Positions 15,483 to 24,421 of a stretch of 64,000 bases of DNA are shown one piece after another. The notes beneath the pieces were generated by a model, which saw nothing but the letters and a program-made list of their open reading frames with translations, ran no database searches and had not been told where the DNA came from. Source of the stretch: Pseudomonadota bacterium (GTDB lineage Bacteria; Pseudomonadota; Alphaproteobacteria; Rhizobiales; Pleomorphomonadaceae); the NCBI GenBank assembly GCA_023436885.1, contig JAEZHI010000041.1, positions 1 to 64,000 of the forward strand, written 5' to 3'. The position numbers were made by a program, and so were the translations under genes. Every line of letters begins with the position of its first letter. Within the stretch, counting starts at the first letter, position 1.

Positions 15483-15773
15483 TCACCACATGAGCGTTTC
15501 GAACAGATCGTTCCAATCCGGATTCATCTCTTCGATCAGCCTGATCTTCCAGGCACGTTTCCAGAACTTCAAACGCTTTTCGCGACGGATGGCATCGGTG
15601 ATGTCGCCATAGTCCTCGTACCAAACCAGCCGCGTGCAGTTGTAGCTGTCGGTGAAACCGCGATAGACATGATTGCGATGCTCCCAGATTCGCCCCTCCA
15701 AATCCGAGGTGACGCCAACATAGAGCACACCCTGCGGCTTGTTGGTGACGATATAGACCCAGCCATCATTCAT
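15483..15773 (-). CDS. GIY-YIG nuclease-domain protein
   Basis: 96-residue stand-alone GIY-YIG (URI-type) domain, the usual length for this group of predicted endonucleases. It starts MNDGWVYIVTNKPQGVLYVG, where VYI and YVG are the two family tripeptides, followed by SDLEGRIWEHRNH with the catalytic Arg, and ends in KFWKRAWKIRLIEEMNP with the conserved Glu. The ATG at 15773 is preferred; the longer frame upstream would translate into the palindromic repeat. The gene lies exactly between repeat copy 8 and pair 9/10, leaving about 10 and 56 bases. Such an arrangement suggests the nuclease and the repeat may be functionally linked (inference). Confidence 0.9.
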   Translation of the reverse strand: MNDGWVYIVTNKPQGVLYVGVTSDLEGRIWEHRNHVYRGFTDSYNCTRLVWYEDYGDITDAIRREKRLKFWKRAWKIRLIEEMNPDWNDLFETLMW

Positions 15774-15828
15774 GCTGCGAGCATCGTGGAATTGAGAAAG
15801 CGACGCAACCCTAGGGTTCGAGGAGCCC

Positions 15829-15996
15829 GATATCAACCGCTCACCCTACCGTCCTGAGGTCCTGCGCCTAAAGCGCAGGATGACAGCTTGATAGATGGGC
15901 GTCGCGGCACTAACCGGTTGTTTCATATATAATTCTCCTGTCATCCTGCGCTTTAGGCGCAGGACCTCAGGCAGAACGGGGCGCGACGCCGATATA
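15829..15996. repeat. Palindromic repeat pair, copies 9 (reverse) and 10 (forward)
   Basis: Reverse copy 15829-15886 and forward copy 15940-15996 face each other across about 53 bases including TTTCATATATAATTCTCCT. Both use the stem CCTGCGC/GCGCAGG with loops CTAAA or TTTAG, different from the CCTTGC stem used elsewhere, so the stem pairing is kept while its sequence changes. Confidence 0.88.
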
Positions 15997-16011
15997 GATC
16001 TCCCCAAAAGC

Positions 16012-16048
16012 AAACATCCCCGGTGACGCGTGCCACCGGGGATGCTGT
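16012..16048 (-). terminator. Rho-independent terminator of the sugar kinase gene
   Basis: Perfect 10-bp stem ATCCCCGGTG / CACCGGGGAT (16016-16025 with 16034-16043), loop of 8. Read on the minus strand, it lies 20 bases after the kinase stop and is followed by GTTTGCTTTTGG, a T-rich tract. Confidence 0.75.
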
Positions 16049-16067
16049 TGTCTCGTTTGCCGAATGG

Positions 16068-17663
16068 TCAGCTGATGGCTTCCACGGCGGCCTTCTGGAT
16101 CGCCAATCCCGCCTCGTACTGCTTGAGCCACACACCGTAGCCCTTCACATCCTCAGCGTCGGGCTTGGCCACATCCAGCTTGGCGCCCGCGAACACGCGC
16201 TCATTCAGATACGCGCCGAGGTTCTTGCCCTTGCCGCTGCGGAGATACTCGGCCAGCACGGCGATGCCCCAGGCGCCGCCCTCGCTCGCCGTGTCGCCCA
16301 CCGTCACCGGCGCGCCGATGGCGGCGGCGAGCAGGCGCTGCGCCACGCCGGCCGTCTTGAACATGCCGCCGTGGGCGAACATGCTGTCGAGCTTCACGCC
16401 CTCGTCGGTGAGCACGTTCATGCCGAGGCTCAGCGTGCCGAAGGCGGCGTAGAGCTGGGTGCGCATGAAGTTGCCGAGGTTGAGGCGGCTGCCGGGGGTG
16501 CGCACCACCAACGGGCGACCCTCGCTGAGGCCGGTGATCGGCTCGCCGGCGAGATAGTTGTAGGCGAGCAACCCGCCGCCATCCGCCTCGCCTTCCAGCG
16601 CCGCCGAGAACAGCGCGCCGAACACCGCGTTGGCGTCCGACTTGGCGCCGATCGCCTTGGCGAATTCGGTGAACACGCCGGCCCAGGTGCCGAGCTCGCT
16701 GGCGCCGTTGTTGCAGTGAACCATGGCGACGAGATCGCCGCCCGGCGTCGTGACGATGTCGAGCTCCTCATGCACCGTGGTCAGCGGCTTTTCCAGCACC
16801 ACCATGGCGAAGATCGACGTGCCGGCGCTGATGTTGCCGGTGCGCGGCGCCACGGCATTGGTCGCCACCATGCCGGTGCCGGCGTCGCCTTCCGGCGGGC
16901 AGACTGGAATGCCGACGGCGAGCTTGCCGGTGGGGTCGAGCAGCTTGGCGCCCTCGGCGGTCAGCGAACCGGCGTCGTCGCCGGCGACCAGCACCTCGGG
17001 GAACAGTGCCGGCGCATTGAGGCCCGGTTTGTGCGCCTTCACCATCTCGCCGAAGCGCTTCATCATTGGCGCGTCATAGTCATGCGTGGCGGCGTCGATC
17101 GGGAACATGCCCGAGGCATCGCCCACGCCGATCACCTTGCGGCCGGTCAGGCGCCAGTGCACGAAGCCGGCCAGCGTGGTGATGAAGGCGACATTGCCGA
17201 CATGCGGCTCGTTGTCGATCACCGCCTGGTAGAGATGGCTGGCCGACCAGCGGAGCGGGAAGTTGAAGCCCAGCGTCTTGGTCAGCTCGGCGGCGGCGCA
17301 CTCGGTGTTGGTGTTGCGCCAGGTGCGGAACGGCACCAGCAGCTTGCCGGCGGCATCGAAGGCGAGATAGCCGTGCATCATCGCCGAGAAGCCGAGAGCG
17401 CCGACCTTGCTGAGCTCGACATTGTAGCGCTTCTTCACATCGGCGCTGAGGGCTGCGAACGACGCCTGCAGGCCGGCCCAGATCGCCTCTTCCGAATAGG
17501 TCCACAGACGGTCGACGAACTGGTTCTCCCAGCCGTGCGTGCCGGTGGCCAGCACCTCGTGATCCGGCCCGATCAGGCAGGCCTTGATGTTGGTGGACCC
17601 GAGCTCAATGCCCAGCGATGTGCGTCCCTCGGCGATCGCCGCGGCCATGGCCTGCTGCGTCAT
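16068..17663 (-). CDS. FGGY-family carbohydrate kinase
   Basis: 531 residues, the usual size of FGGY kinases, which phosphorylate pentuloses, pentitols or related sugars. The N-terminal ATPase lobe starts SLGIELGSTNIKACLIG (phosphate-1 loop), and the C-terminal lobe has the second ATPase motif DSMFAHGGMFKTAGVAQRLLA. The sequence matches neither xylulokinase nor ribulokinase decisively. The ATG at 17663 follows GGGAG. No transporter is adjacent, but an isomerase of the L-fucose/L-arabinose type and a LacI regulator occur at 25664-28393, separated by foreign-looking genes; the three may once have formed one pentose pathway (inference). Confidence 0.9.
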   Translation of the reverse strand: MTQQAMAAAIAEGRTSLGIELGSTNIKACLIGPDHEVLATGTHGWENQFVDRLWTYSEEAIWAGLQASFAALSADVKKRYNVELSKVGALGFSAMMHGYLAFDAAGKLLVPFRTWRNTNTECAAAELTKTLGFNFPLRWSASHLYQAVIDNEPHVGNVAFITTLAGFVHWRLTGRKVIGVGDASGMFPIDAATHDYDAPMMKRFGEMVKAHKPGLNAPALFPEVLVAGDDAGSLTAEGAKLLDPTGKLAVGIPVCPPEGDAGTGMVATNAVAPRTGNISAGTSIFAMVVLEKPLTTVHEELDIVTTPGGDLVAMVHCNNGASELGTWAGVFTEFAKAIGAKSDANAVFGALFSAALEGEADGGGLLAYNYLAGEPITGLSEGRPLVVRTPGSRLNLGNFMRTQLYAAFGTLSLGMNVLTDEGVKLDSMFAHGGMFKTAGVAQRLLAAAIGAPVTVGDTASEGGAWGIAVLAEYLRSGKGKNLGAYLNERVFAGAKLDVAKPDAEDVKGYGVWLKQYEAGLAIQKAAVEAIS

Positions 17664-18041
17664 CTGCTTTCAACTCCCTAAGTCTGGTGTCCGCTTCTCG
17701 CGGCGACCTCCATGATCGTTATCCTCACCATACCGCAGACCGCCTGTCGATGAGTAGTGACAGGTACCGCAACGATATGGACGATGCTGCAATTTAGACA
17801 GCACCAAGCCGGACCGAAGGCCGCGCCTGCCTGGCGCGTAACGGGGGCAGTATTGGAGTTTATCGCAATGCTGATCACGCCCCACGCCCAAAAATTGCGA
17901 GATAAGAAGAAATCGCTGGCCATCCGGAAAGAAGTCTGCTCTACTTAACACTGTTTAATTTCGCTTATTACTTTCAAACCAACAGCTTTGAGCAGTCGTT
18001 GGGCTGCGGAACCACGGCTTGAAACCTCCAGGAGGCTCCCC
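17664..18041. other. Divergent intergenic region, kinase / GMC oxidoreductase
   Basis: 378 bases without a supportable gene between two divergent starts. It should contain both promoters. No clear palindrome or match to the LacI-type site at 25538 was found. The end near the GMC gene is more AT-rich (TTAACACTGTTTAATTTCGC) and contains its ribosome site AGGAGG at 18030. Confidence 0.5.
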
Positions 18042-19826
18042 GTGTTCACAATCCGTTTCATTACCGAACAATATGCGCCCGGCCAGACCGTCACATTGCG
18101 CTGGGCTCCCAACTGGAACCTTGACCGAGGCGGCGTCTTCATCGATGGCGCCTGGACGTTCGATCTCGACGAGACTGCCTTTCCGAACGGCATCGAGTTC
18201 AAATTCGCCCTGACGCCGGGGCGCTGGATGACCGGAGACAATCTCCGTCTGGCAGCCAACGAACTTGTCGGCACGCACGACTACACCGCGCCGCAGATCG
18301 TCTTCGATGCGATCCAGGCGCTGACCACCGAGAACGGCCTGGTCGCCCAGCGCTTCTTCGCGCGCAATCTCGACCCCAACCACGAGTATGACGTACTTAT
18401 TATCGGCTCCGGCATGGGTGGTGGCGTCCTCGCCTCTCGCCTCGCCGACGCCGGGGCAGACGTGCTGGTGCTCGAGGCGGGTTCCTTCCTGTTTCCCACC
18501 CACATCGGCAACTTGCCGCGCCGGTTGCGCATCGGCAAGTTCGACAAGCACGTCTGGTCGCTGTGGCCCGACTTCCGCGTCGTCAACTACGCCAACGCCC
18601 CCGGTTCGACCTTCGCCGGGGCGCAAGCCTTCTGCCTCGGCGGTCGATCGGTGTTCTGGGGCGGTCTCGTCCCCCGCCAGATGGCCTGGGAGCTGGCCGG
18701 CTGGCCGGCCGACGTTCGCAACTATCTTCTCGGCCCGGGCTACCCCGCCGCCGAGGCGGCGATGAACGTCGTTCCGCCGGGACTGTCCAACTATCAGAAC
18801 GACGCGCGCAATTTCCTGGCGGCCGCCATGCCCGGCTACGCTGCCGAGGACGCATCCCTGGCCGTGCAATATGCCGGCGCCACCCGCTGGTCGCTTCCCG
18901 CCGGCTTCTTTTCCACCGCCGACCTGCTGATGGAGGATCGCCTCGTCGACGATGTCGACATCGCCCGCCGCAAACCCACGGTCAATCTCAACTTCGCTGT
19001 CTGGAAGGTGCTGACCGACCCCGCCAACCAGCACCGCGTCATTGGCGTCCAGGGCTGGGACATGCTCGGACGGACGGCACGAACCTTCCGCGCCAAGAAG
19101 GTGGTGCTCGCCGCCGGCACCATCGAGTCCGCCAAGATCGCCCTGCAAAGCGGGCTCGTCGATCCCGCCGGGAAGATCGGTCGCGGCATCACCGACCACA
19201 CCATCCGCTATCGGCACTTCACCCTGCCGCCCGGCAACCCGCACGCCAGCCTGGGCGAATCCGCCAAGGTCATCCTGCGGCACCCGGCGGCCACCGCCGG
19301 TTCGCATGCCTTCGACGTGGTGGTGGAACTCGGCAGCGACTTCAATCAGGGCCGCTATATCGATCCGGAGAACCTCGCCGAGGAGCGCGCCGCCCGCGCC
19401 GACTGGATGCTCTGCGAGCTGGTGTTCATGAGCTACACGGGCCTCAACGAAGCCAACACACTGACGGTGAGCGGCAATCCGGCCGATCCGGTGAACCTTG
19501 CCTTCGCCCCCACCCCGCCAAGCCCTGACGACCTCGCCGAAGAGAATGCCCTGGCGCAGGGCCTGTTCGCCGCGATCGGCGCACAACCCGTGCTCGGCGA
19601 GAATGGACTGGATCTGCAGACGGCGGATCTCGGCGGCGTGGCGCACGAGGTCGGCACCCTGCGCATGTCGGACAACCAAAGCGGCGTGGTCGATGCCAAC
19701 CTGCGTTTTGAAGCCTATGACAACCTCTACGCCTGCGACAACTCGGTGTTTCCCACCTCGCCGGCCGCCAACCCCAGCCTGACCCTCGTCGCCCTCGCCC
19801 TGCGGCTGGCCGACCAGATCAAGTGA
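18042..19826 (+). CDS. GMC-family FAD oxidoreductase with N-terminal extra domain
   Basis: 594 residues. A beta-rich N-terminal domain of about 90 residues (TIRFITEQYAPGQTVTLRW) precedes the FAD Rossmann motif GSGMGGG at 122-128 within DVLIIGSGMGGGVLASRL. Later come LGGRSVFWGGLVPR and the C-terminal GMC pattern AHEVGTLRMS plus NSVFPTSPAANPSLTLVA, containing the catalytic-His region. This points to a flavin oxidase or dehydrogenase acting on alcohols or sugars, substrate unknown. The GTG at 18042 is chosen because AGGAGG lies 6 bases upstream. No signal peptide is seen. It may relate to the sugar kinase diverging from it. Confidence 0.87.
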   Translation: MFTIRFITEQYAPGQTVTLRWAPNWNLDRGGVFIDGAWTFDLDETAFPNGIEFKFALTPGRWMTGDNLRLAANELVGTHDYTAPQIVFDAIQALTTENGLVAQRFFARNLDPNHEYDVLIIGSGMGGGVLASRLADAGADVLVLEAGSFLFPTHIGNLPRRLRIGKFDKHVWSLWPDFRVVNYANAPGSTFAGAQAFCLGGRSVFWGGLVPRQMAWELAGWPADVRNYLLGPGYPAAEAAMNVVPPGLSNYQNDARNFLAAAMPGYAAEDASLAVQYAGATRWSLPAGFFSTADLLMEDRLVDDVDIARRKPTVNLNFAVWKVLTDPANQHRVIGVQGWDMLGRTARTFRAKKVVLAAGTIESAKIALQSGLVDPAGKIGRGITDHTIRYRHFTLPPGNPHASLGESAKVILRHPAATAGSHAFDVVVELGSDFNQGRYIDPENLAEERAARADWMLCELVFMSYTGLNEANTLTVSGNPADPVNLAFAPTPPSPDDLAEENALAQGLFAAIGAQPVLGENGLDLQTADLGGVAHEVGTLRMSDNQSGVVDANLRFEAYDNLYACDNSVFPTSPAANPSLTLVALALRLADQIK

Positions 19827-19831
19827 GCGAC

Positions 19832-19934
19832 TAGAGCATGTCCGGCGAACTCTGGTTCGCCAGCATGCTATAGGTTCTTGTTTTCGCATTGTTTTTGCAG
19901 AAAACCGGCTCCCACTTTTCCGCACAATGCTCTA
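19832..19934. repeat. Hairpin repeat with TAGAGCAT ends
   Basis: A roughly 103-base element bounded by TAGAGCAT (19832-19839) and ATGCTCTA (19927-19934), with AAAACCGGCTCCCACTTTTCC inside. Elements of this appearance (AGAGCATG ... AAACCGG..CCCACTTTTC ... CATGCTCT) are common between genes in Hyphomicrobiales genomes. It lies between the 3' ends of the GMC gene and poxB, and might contribute to termination. Confidence 0.6.
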
Positions 19935-19979
19935 GCGGCAGGCAGCGACAATGCCGCCACCCGCCCAACCTGCTCTGGC

Positions 19980-21701
19980 TCACCGCCAGTTCGTCTTGGC
20001 CAGCTCGATCAGCTCGTCGCCACGGCCGCTCAGGATCGCCCGGAGCATGTAGAGCGAGAAGCCCTTGGCCTGTTCGAGGGTGATCTGCGGCGGCATGGCC
20101 AGTTCCTGCTTGGCGGTCATCACGTCCACCAGCACCGGGCCGGGCGTGGCGAAGGCTTCGTCGACCGCCGCCGGCAGCGTCTTGGCGTCCTCGACGCGGA
20201 TGCCCTTGATGCCGATCGCCTCGGCCACCTTCACGAAATCCGGGCTGTTGAGGTCGGTGTCGTCGGAGATGTAGCCGCCGGCCTTCATCTCCATGGCGAC
20301 GAAGCCGAGCGAGCGGTTGTGCACGATGATGATCTTCAGCGGCAGGTCCAGCTGGCGCACGGAGAGGATGTCGCCCATCAGCATGGCAAAGCCGCCGTCA
20401 CCGCAGAGCGCCACTACCTGGCGCTTCGGGTCGATGGCCTGCGCGCCGATGCCCTGCGACAGGGCGTTGGCCATCGAGCCATGGTTGAACGAGCCGACCA
20501 GCCGCCGCTTGCCGTTCATGGCAATGTAGCGCGCCGCCCAGACGGTGGGCGTGCCGACATCGCAGGTGAAGATGGCATCCTCAGCCGCCTTCTCGCTGAC
20601 GAGGCGCGCCAGATATTGCGGATGGATCTGGCCTTTCTCGCCATCGGGCGTCGCGAGATCGTCGAGCCCCTTGCGCGCCTTGGCATAATGCTCCAGCGCC
20701 GTCTTGAGGAAGCCGTCATCGCGCTTCTCGGGCAGCTTTTCCAAGAGCGCCGACACCGTCGCCTTGACGTCGCCTATGATGCCGAGATCAATCTGCGTGT
20801 GGGCGCCGAGGCTTTCCGGCCGGCTGTCCACCTGGGCGATCCTGGCCTTCGAGGGATAGAAGGCCCGGTAGGGGAATGCCGAGCCGAGGATCAACAGCGT
20901 GTCGGCCGACTCCATGGCGTGATAGCCCGAGGAAAAGCCGATCAGCCCGGTCATGCCGACGTCATAGGGGTTGTCGTATTCCACGAACTCCTTGCCGCGC
21001 AGGGCATGGACGATCGGCGCCTTCAGCCTCGCGGCCAGCGCCACCACCTCGTCATGCGCCTCGGCGCAGCCGGCGCCGCATAAGAGCGTCACCTTCGAGC
21101 TGCCATTGAGCATCTCGGCCAGCTCGTCCACCTGCGCGGCGGAGGGCACCAGCCGGCCGATCTCCGGCTTGCGCCAGCGGATATCGACGCCCTCCGGCAT
21201 CGGCTTCAGCGCGATGTCGCCCGGCAGCACGATCACCGCCACGCCGCGCTTGGCGATGGCGGTGCGCACGGCGATTTCGAGGACACGCGGCATCTGGTCG
21301 GGGTTGGACACCAGCTCGCAATAAACCGAGCACTCCCGGAACAGCTCCTGCGGGTGCGTCTCCTGGAAATAGCCGGAGCCGATCTCCGACGAGGGAATGT
21401 GGGCGGCGATGGCCAGCACCGGCACATGGCTGCGCTGGCAGTCGAACAGGCCGTTGATCAGGTGCAGGTTGCCCGGCCCGCACGAGCCGGCACACACCGC
21501 CAGCTCGCCGGTGATATGCGCCTCGGCCCCGGCGGCGAAGGCGGCCGCCTCTTCATGGCGCGTGCCCATCCAGCGGATCTCGTTCAGCCGGTGCAGGCTG
21601 TCGCTGAGCCCGTTGAGGCTGTCGCCCGTCACGCCCCAGATGCGTTTCACGCCGGCCTCGCCAAGAAACCGGGCGATGTAATGCGCTATGCTTTCCGTCA
21701 T
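19980..21701 (-). CDS. poxB: Pyruvate dehydrogenase (quinone), PoxB
   Basis: 573-residue ThDP- and FAD-dependent enzyme that oxidises pyruvate to acetate and CO2, passing electrons to membrane quinone. The match to E. coli PoxB is obvious throughout: GVKRIWGVTGDSLNGLSDSL, STRHEE-type motif as GTRHEEAAAFAAGAEA with the catalytic Glu, AGSCGPGNLHLINGLFDC, AAHIPSSEIGSGYFQETHPQ, and the PP motif ALCGDGGFAMLMGD. The C-terminal lipid-activated segment is intact (GFSLYMLRAILSGRGDEL, ending AKTNWR). It is usually a peripheral membrane enzyme used in stationary phase. It stands alone, next to the AT-rich islet. Confidence 0.96.
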   Translation of the reverse strand: MTESIAHYIARFLGEAGVKRIWGVTGDSLNGLSDSLHRLNEIRWMGTRHEEAAAFAAGAEAHITGELAVCAGSCGPGNLHLINGLFDCQRSHVPVLAIAAHIPSSEIGSGYFQETHPQELFRECSVYCELVSNPDQMPRVLEIAVRTAIAKRGVAVIVLPGDIALKPMPEGVDIRWRKPEIGRLVPSAAQVDELAEMLNGSSKVTLLCGAGCAEAHDEVVALAARLKAPIVHALRGKEFVEYDNPYDVGMTGLIGFSSGYHAMESADTLLILGSAFPYRAFYPSKARIAQVDSRPESLGAHTQIDLGIIGDVKATVSALLEKLPEKRDDGFLKTALEHYAKARKGLDDLATPDGEKGQIHPQYLARLVSEKAAEDAIFTCDVGTPTVWAARYIAMNGKRRLVGSFNHGSMANALSQGIGAQAIDPKRQVVALCGDGGFAMLMGDILSVRQLDLPLKIIIVHNRSLGFVAMEMKAGGYISDDTDLNSPDFVKVAEAIGIKGIRVEDAKTLPAAVDEAFATPGPVLVDVMTAKQELAMPPQITLEQAKGFSLYMLRAILSGRGDELIELAKTNWR

Positions 21702-22570
21702 GAGCCAAACCTTCCTGCAATTCCTGCCGGCAACGGAGGCAACCCAAGGGACGCCAACCCGCCGCCCAATCCCCTCAACCTACCGCCGCAAAACGCGCCG
21801 AATTGCGGCAGCCCCGAAAACGCGACAGTCCAAAGCCAAAATTCAATCGATAAACCAAGGCGATACTAGAACGAGCGCCGGGCCAACGGGTTCCGTGGGC
21901 GGGCGGAAGAGAGGCGATCGTAGCAGGGGTTAGGGAGGGAGGATTGTACGGAACGTGCGGGAGGTTTTGGACATATTCCTAGATAAACGTCCATTGTGTC
22001 GGGCTAGTGCCCAAATACCGATTTCGTGCATGCGTTCTGAAACACCACGGCCGTTAAGGTCAAGCTCCAACAATCCGTCAGTACGACATCGGGCGCCGAC
22101 GCCCCAATGGAAGAAATGTGGCGCCACGGACCAACAAAAGAAACCCCGTATCGATGCGCAAAACCGCTAAGCCAATCGTCGTTAAGAAAATCGGCTGGCC
22201 AAACCTCAACAAAACAACATCCAGCCCCAAAAGCGTGCCCCCTTAATACAATTCGACCTTACATCCCTTTTTACCTAGACCTACCCCTCCATACGCGCAG
22301 AATAAAATACGGTTGAAAGTACCAATAAATACCGAAATCGCTCTTATTCACATACCATCTCGCGCATTACGCCATCATTACGGGGTTTACTCAATCCCCG
22401 ACAATAATAATACACGCGGTCATACGGATTTAAACACTGCCAACGGACACGAGAAACAGGTTATCGGCACAACTAAGAATTTCTGCTAAGATTGCATCAC
22501 CTTGATGTACCATATATCGTAAAATATACGCATCTTATTAGTTACCTGTATATTGCTCTGGAGACACCGA
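21702..22570. other. Non-coding transition into the AT-rich islet
   Basis: About 870 bases with no supportable gene. Base composition changes from GC-rich near poxB to distinctly AT-rich from about 21950 on, with many stops in all frames. The last 100 bases should contain the promoter of the gene at 22571 (TATATCGTAAAATATACGC region). No tRNA, integrase or obvious attachment repeat was found, so how the islet arrived is unclear. Confidence 0.55.
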
Positions 22571-24421
22571 ATGGAGCTCGGAACCGCATTAAACGAGGTT
22601 ATTCCAACGATTAAAAATTCTATAATAGACGCATTCGAAACGATTTTAATCCAGCAGAATTTATGGGACCAAATCTTTTATATATCCAAAGTCGCTGTGC
22701 TTTGTTTGGCAGCGCTTGTCAGTGTTGTTGCGATACGCCGGATAGCTGGATACATCAATAGCTTTTTAAAAAGCAGACTCGTCGTCACAAGTCGCCTGTT
22801 TAAACTAAGAGAAAATTACAGCATAAAGATTGAGAAAGAGGACTACAAAGGAGTACTTTACAAAAAACAACAATCAATTTATCTCGACGAAATAATAAAA
22901 AAGGCCGAAAAAACCAACCTATACGTTAGCCATTACTTGATATTCAAAGATACAATTTCCGCATACATTGCCTGTTTGTCCCCAAGCGAAACTATAGAAT
23001 CACAGTTAGTTCTATTTAAGAGAAAAGTCGACCTCATCTCAAATTCGATTCTATCGCATTTGAATTCCCAGCTTGAAAGAATCAAATTCGAATTAGAAAG
23101 CGGCGAAAATCCGAATAAACCAGAGATTGAAATGCATCAATCTTCAATTGAACTTATAGTCAACTTAAAAGAAAGTACAATAAATAATCTCTTAGGACTA
23201 TATAAGTCGGACGAAGAAGAATATGATGACGCCAAGAAAGACTATGAAAAATGGAAATCGACGCTTGGAAGACCACCTATATTCCATATCATTGGCGATT
23301 TATTCTTTTCAACCACCGATAGATGGGAATTCGCTCACAACTGGATAAAGAGGGTATTCTCGGACTCCGACGTAGGCGATCATAGCTCTTCTTCCAAATC
23401 ATGGGCTCTAGAACGTATTTCGAAATGGCTATCCGCCCTAAATGCAGCTAATTATATTGCCCTAATTGCAGTCATTCCCGAAGTTTTTTTTTCGTATCCA
23501 GCCTTTGAGGCAGTTGCAAACGGAAATTTTTCCGCCGCAATATCCGCAACAATAGTCTTTACACTCTCTTTATACTTCCTAGGTCGTTCAACAGGGATTT
23601 TAATATCACGACGCAAAGTCACAAGCATCGCCACTGGAAAAACAGATAGCAAAATAAACTATCCATTCTGTTTTTTAATAGTATTTGTACTTGCACTGGT
23701 TTCGTTTGGCATATATTCTGGCGCCACGCTCAGAAGTATAACAGGTCAGGTTCTAGTTTTAAATGAGCAGATAAAGCAAAGTTCAGATGTAATCTCACTA
23801 GATAATTTTCAAAATGCCTTACCAACCCTCAATGATCAAGCAACCAATGCGGCCGAAGCGGCGTCATCTCAGGAGCGATCGATATCGAGTGATAAGGTAC
23901 CAAATAATTGCAACTCAGAGAAATCCGAGAGAAGAGTATTCATCTGCCTGAGGACAGAACTTGTATCAAATGCATGGTACGCCTCTCATAATACGGAATT
24001 TTTCATATCAGCATTCATATATGCAGTATTTTTCTTGTCGGCAACTATCATAAACCTCCTGATAAACGACACGGTATTTGAGTATGGAGCGGTACTAAAG
24101 AGGTATGTGTCTCTAGGTCAAAGGCAGAAAGCCCAAAGAGGTGAAATTGCTTCCGCCGAGGCGTATTTCGACGCCCTAAAAGCTGACTTTGAGAAGAAAA
24201 AGGTTGGTCTAAAACTTCAAGGATGGGAGTCAGATTTGCGAAGCCAGTTAAAACAAATATCGTCTGAGGTTACTAGGCTCGAAAGAGCGCAGAAAGACTT
24301 TCGTATGTCTAGAATTAGACGTTTCGGGAATATAATATCGATATTCAGACGCCGCCAGGCAGGTAATATATCAACTATATTAAATCGACTAGAAGCCGAG
24401 ATAGAGGGTGTTGCGAAATGA
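22571..24421 (+). CDS. Unknown membrane protein with five helices and C-terminal coiled coil
   Basis: 616 residues, family not recognised. Hydrophobic segments lie at about 38-58, 292-310, 322-345, 364-385 and 476-498. Between helix 1 and 2 is a charged, mainly helical domain (about 60-285). The loop 386-475 holds C447 and C459, suggesting an extracytoplasmic loop with a disulfide. After helix 5 the tail (about 510-616) is charged and helical with heptad-like spacing (coiled coil). The gene is strongly AT-rich with frequent ATA, AAA and TTA codons, unlike its neighbours, a sign of transfer. The start is the ATG at 22571 with GGAG 7 bases upstream. It overlaps the next gene by four bases (ATGA), so the two products are probably made together. 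No known domain supports a function. Confidence 0.85.
   Translation: MELGTALNEVIPTIKNSIIDAFETILIQQNLWDQIFYISKVAVLCLAALVSVVAIRRIAGYINSFLKSRLVVTSRLFKLRENYSIKIEKEDYKGVLYKKQQSIYLDEIIKKAEKTNLYVSHYLIFKDTISAYIACLSPSETIESQLVLFKRKVDLISNSILSHLNSQLERIKFELESGENPNKPEIEMHQSSIELIVNLKESTINNLLGLYKSDEEEYDDAKKDYEKWKSTLGRPPIFHIIGDLFFSTTDRWEFAHNWIKRVFSDSDVGDHSSSSKSWALERISKWLSALNAANYIALIAVIPEVFFSYPAFEAVANGNFSAAISATIVFTLSLYFLGRSTGILISRRKVTSIATGKTDSKINYPFCFLIVFVLALVSFGIYSGATLRSITGQVLVLNEQIKQSSDVISLDNFQNALPTLNDQATNAAEAASSQERSISSDKVPNNCNSEKSERRVFICLRTELVSNAWYASHNTEFFISAFIYAVFFLSATIINLLINDTVFEYGAVLKRYVSLGQRQKAQRGEIASAEAYFDALKADFEKKKVGLKLQGWESDLRSQLKQISSEVTRLERAQKDFRMSRIRRFGNIISIFRRRQAGNISTILNRLEAEIEGVAK

Noticed and set aside
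16023..17681. 552-codon open frame on the plus strand opposite the sugar kinase
   Set aside because: Antisense shadow in a GC-rich gene; the minus strand encodes a complete FGGY kinase with both ATPase motifs.
17955..19925. 656-codon frame opposite the GMC oxidoreductase
   Set aside because: His/Gly/Val-rich shadow translation; the plus strand has the FAD and GMC motifs and a strong ribosome site.
21702..22570. tRNA or integrase as entry point of the AT-rich islet
   Set aside because: No cloverleaf, no integrase frame and no flanking direct repeat could be seen.
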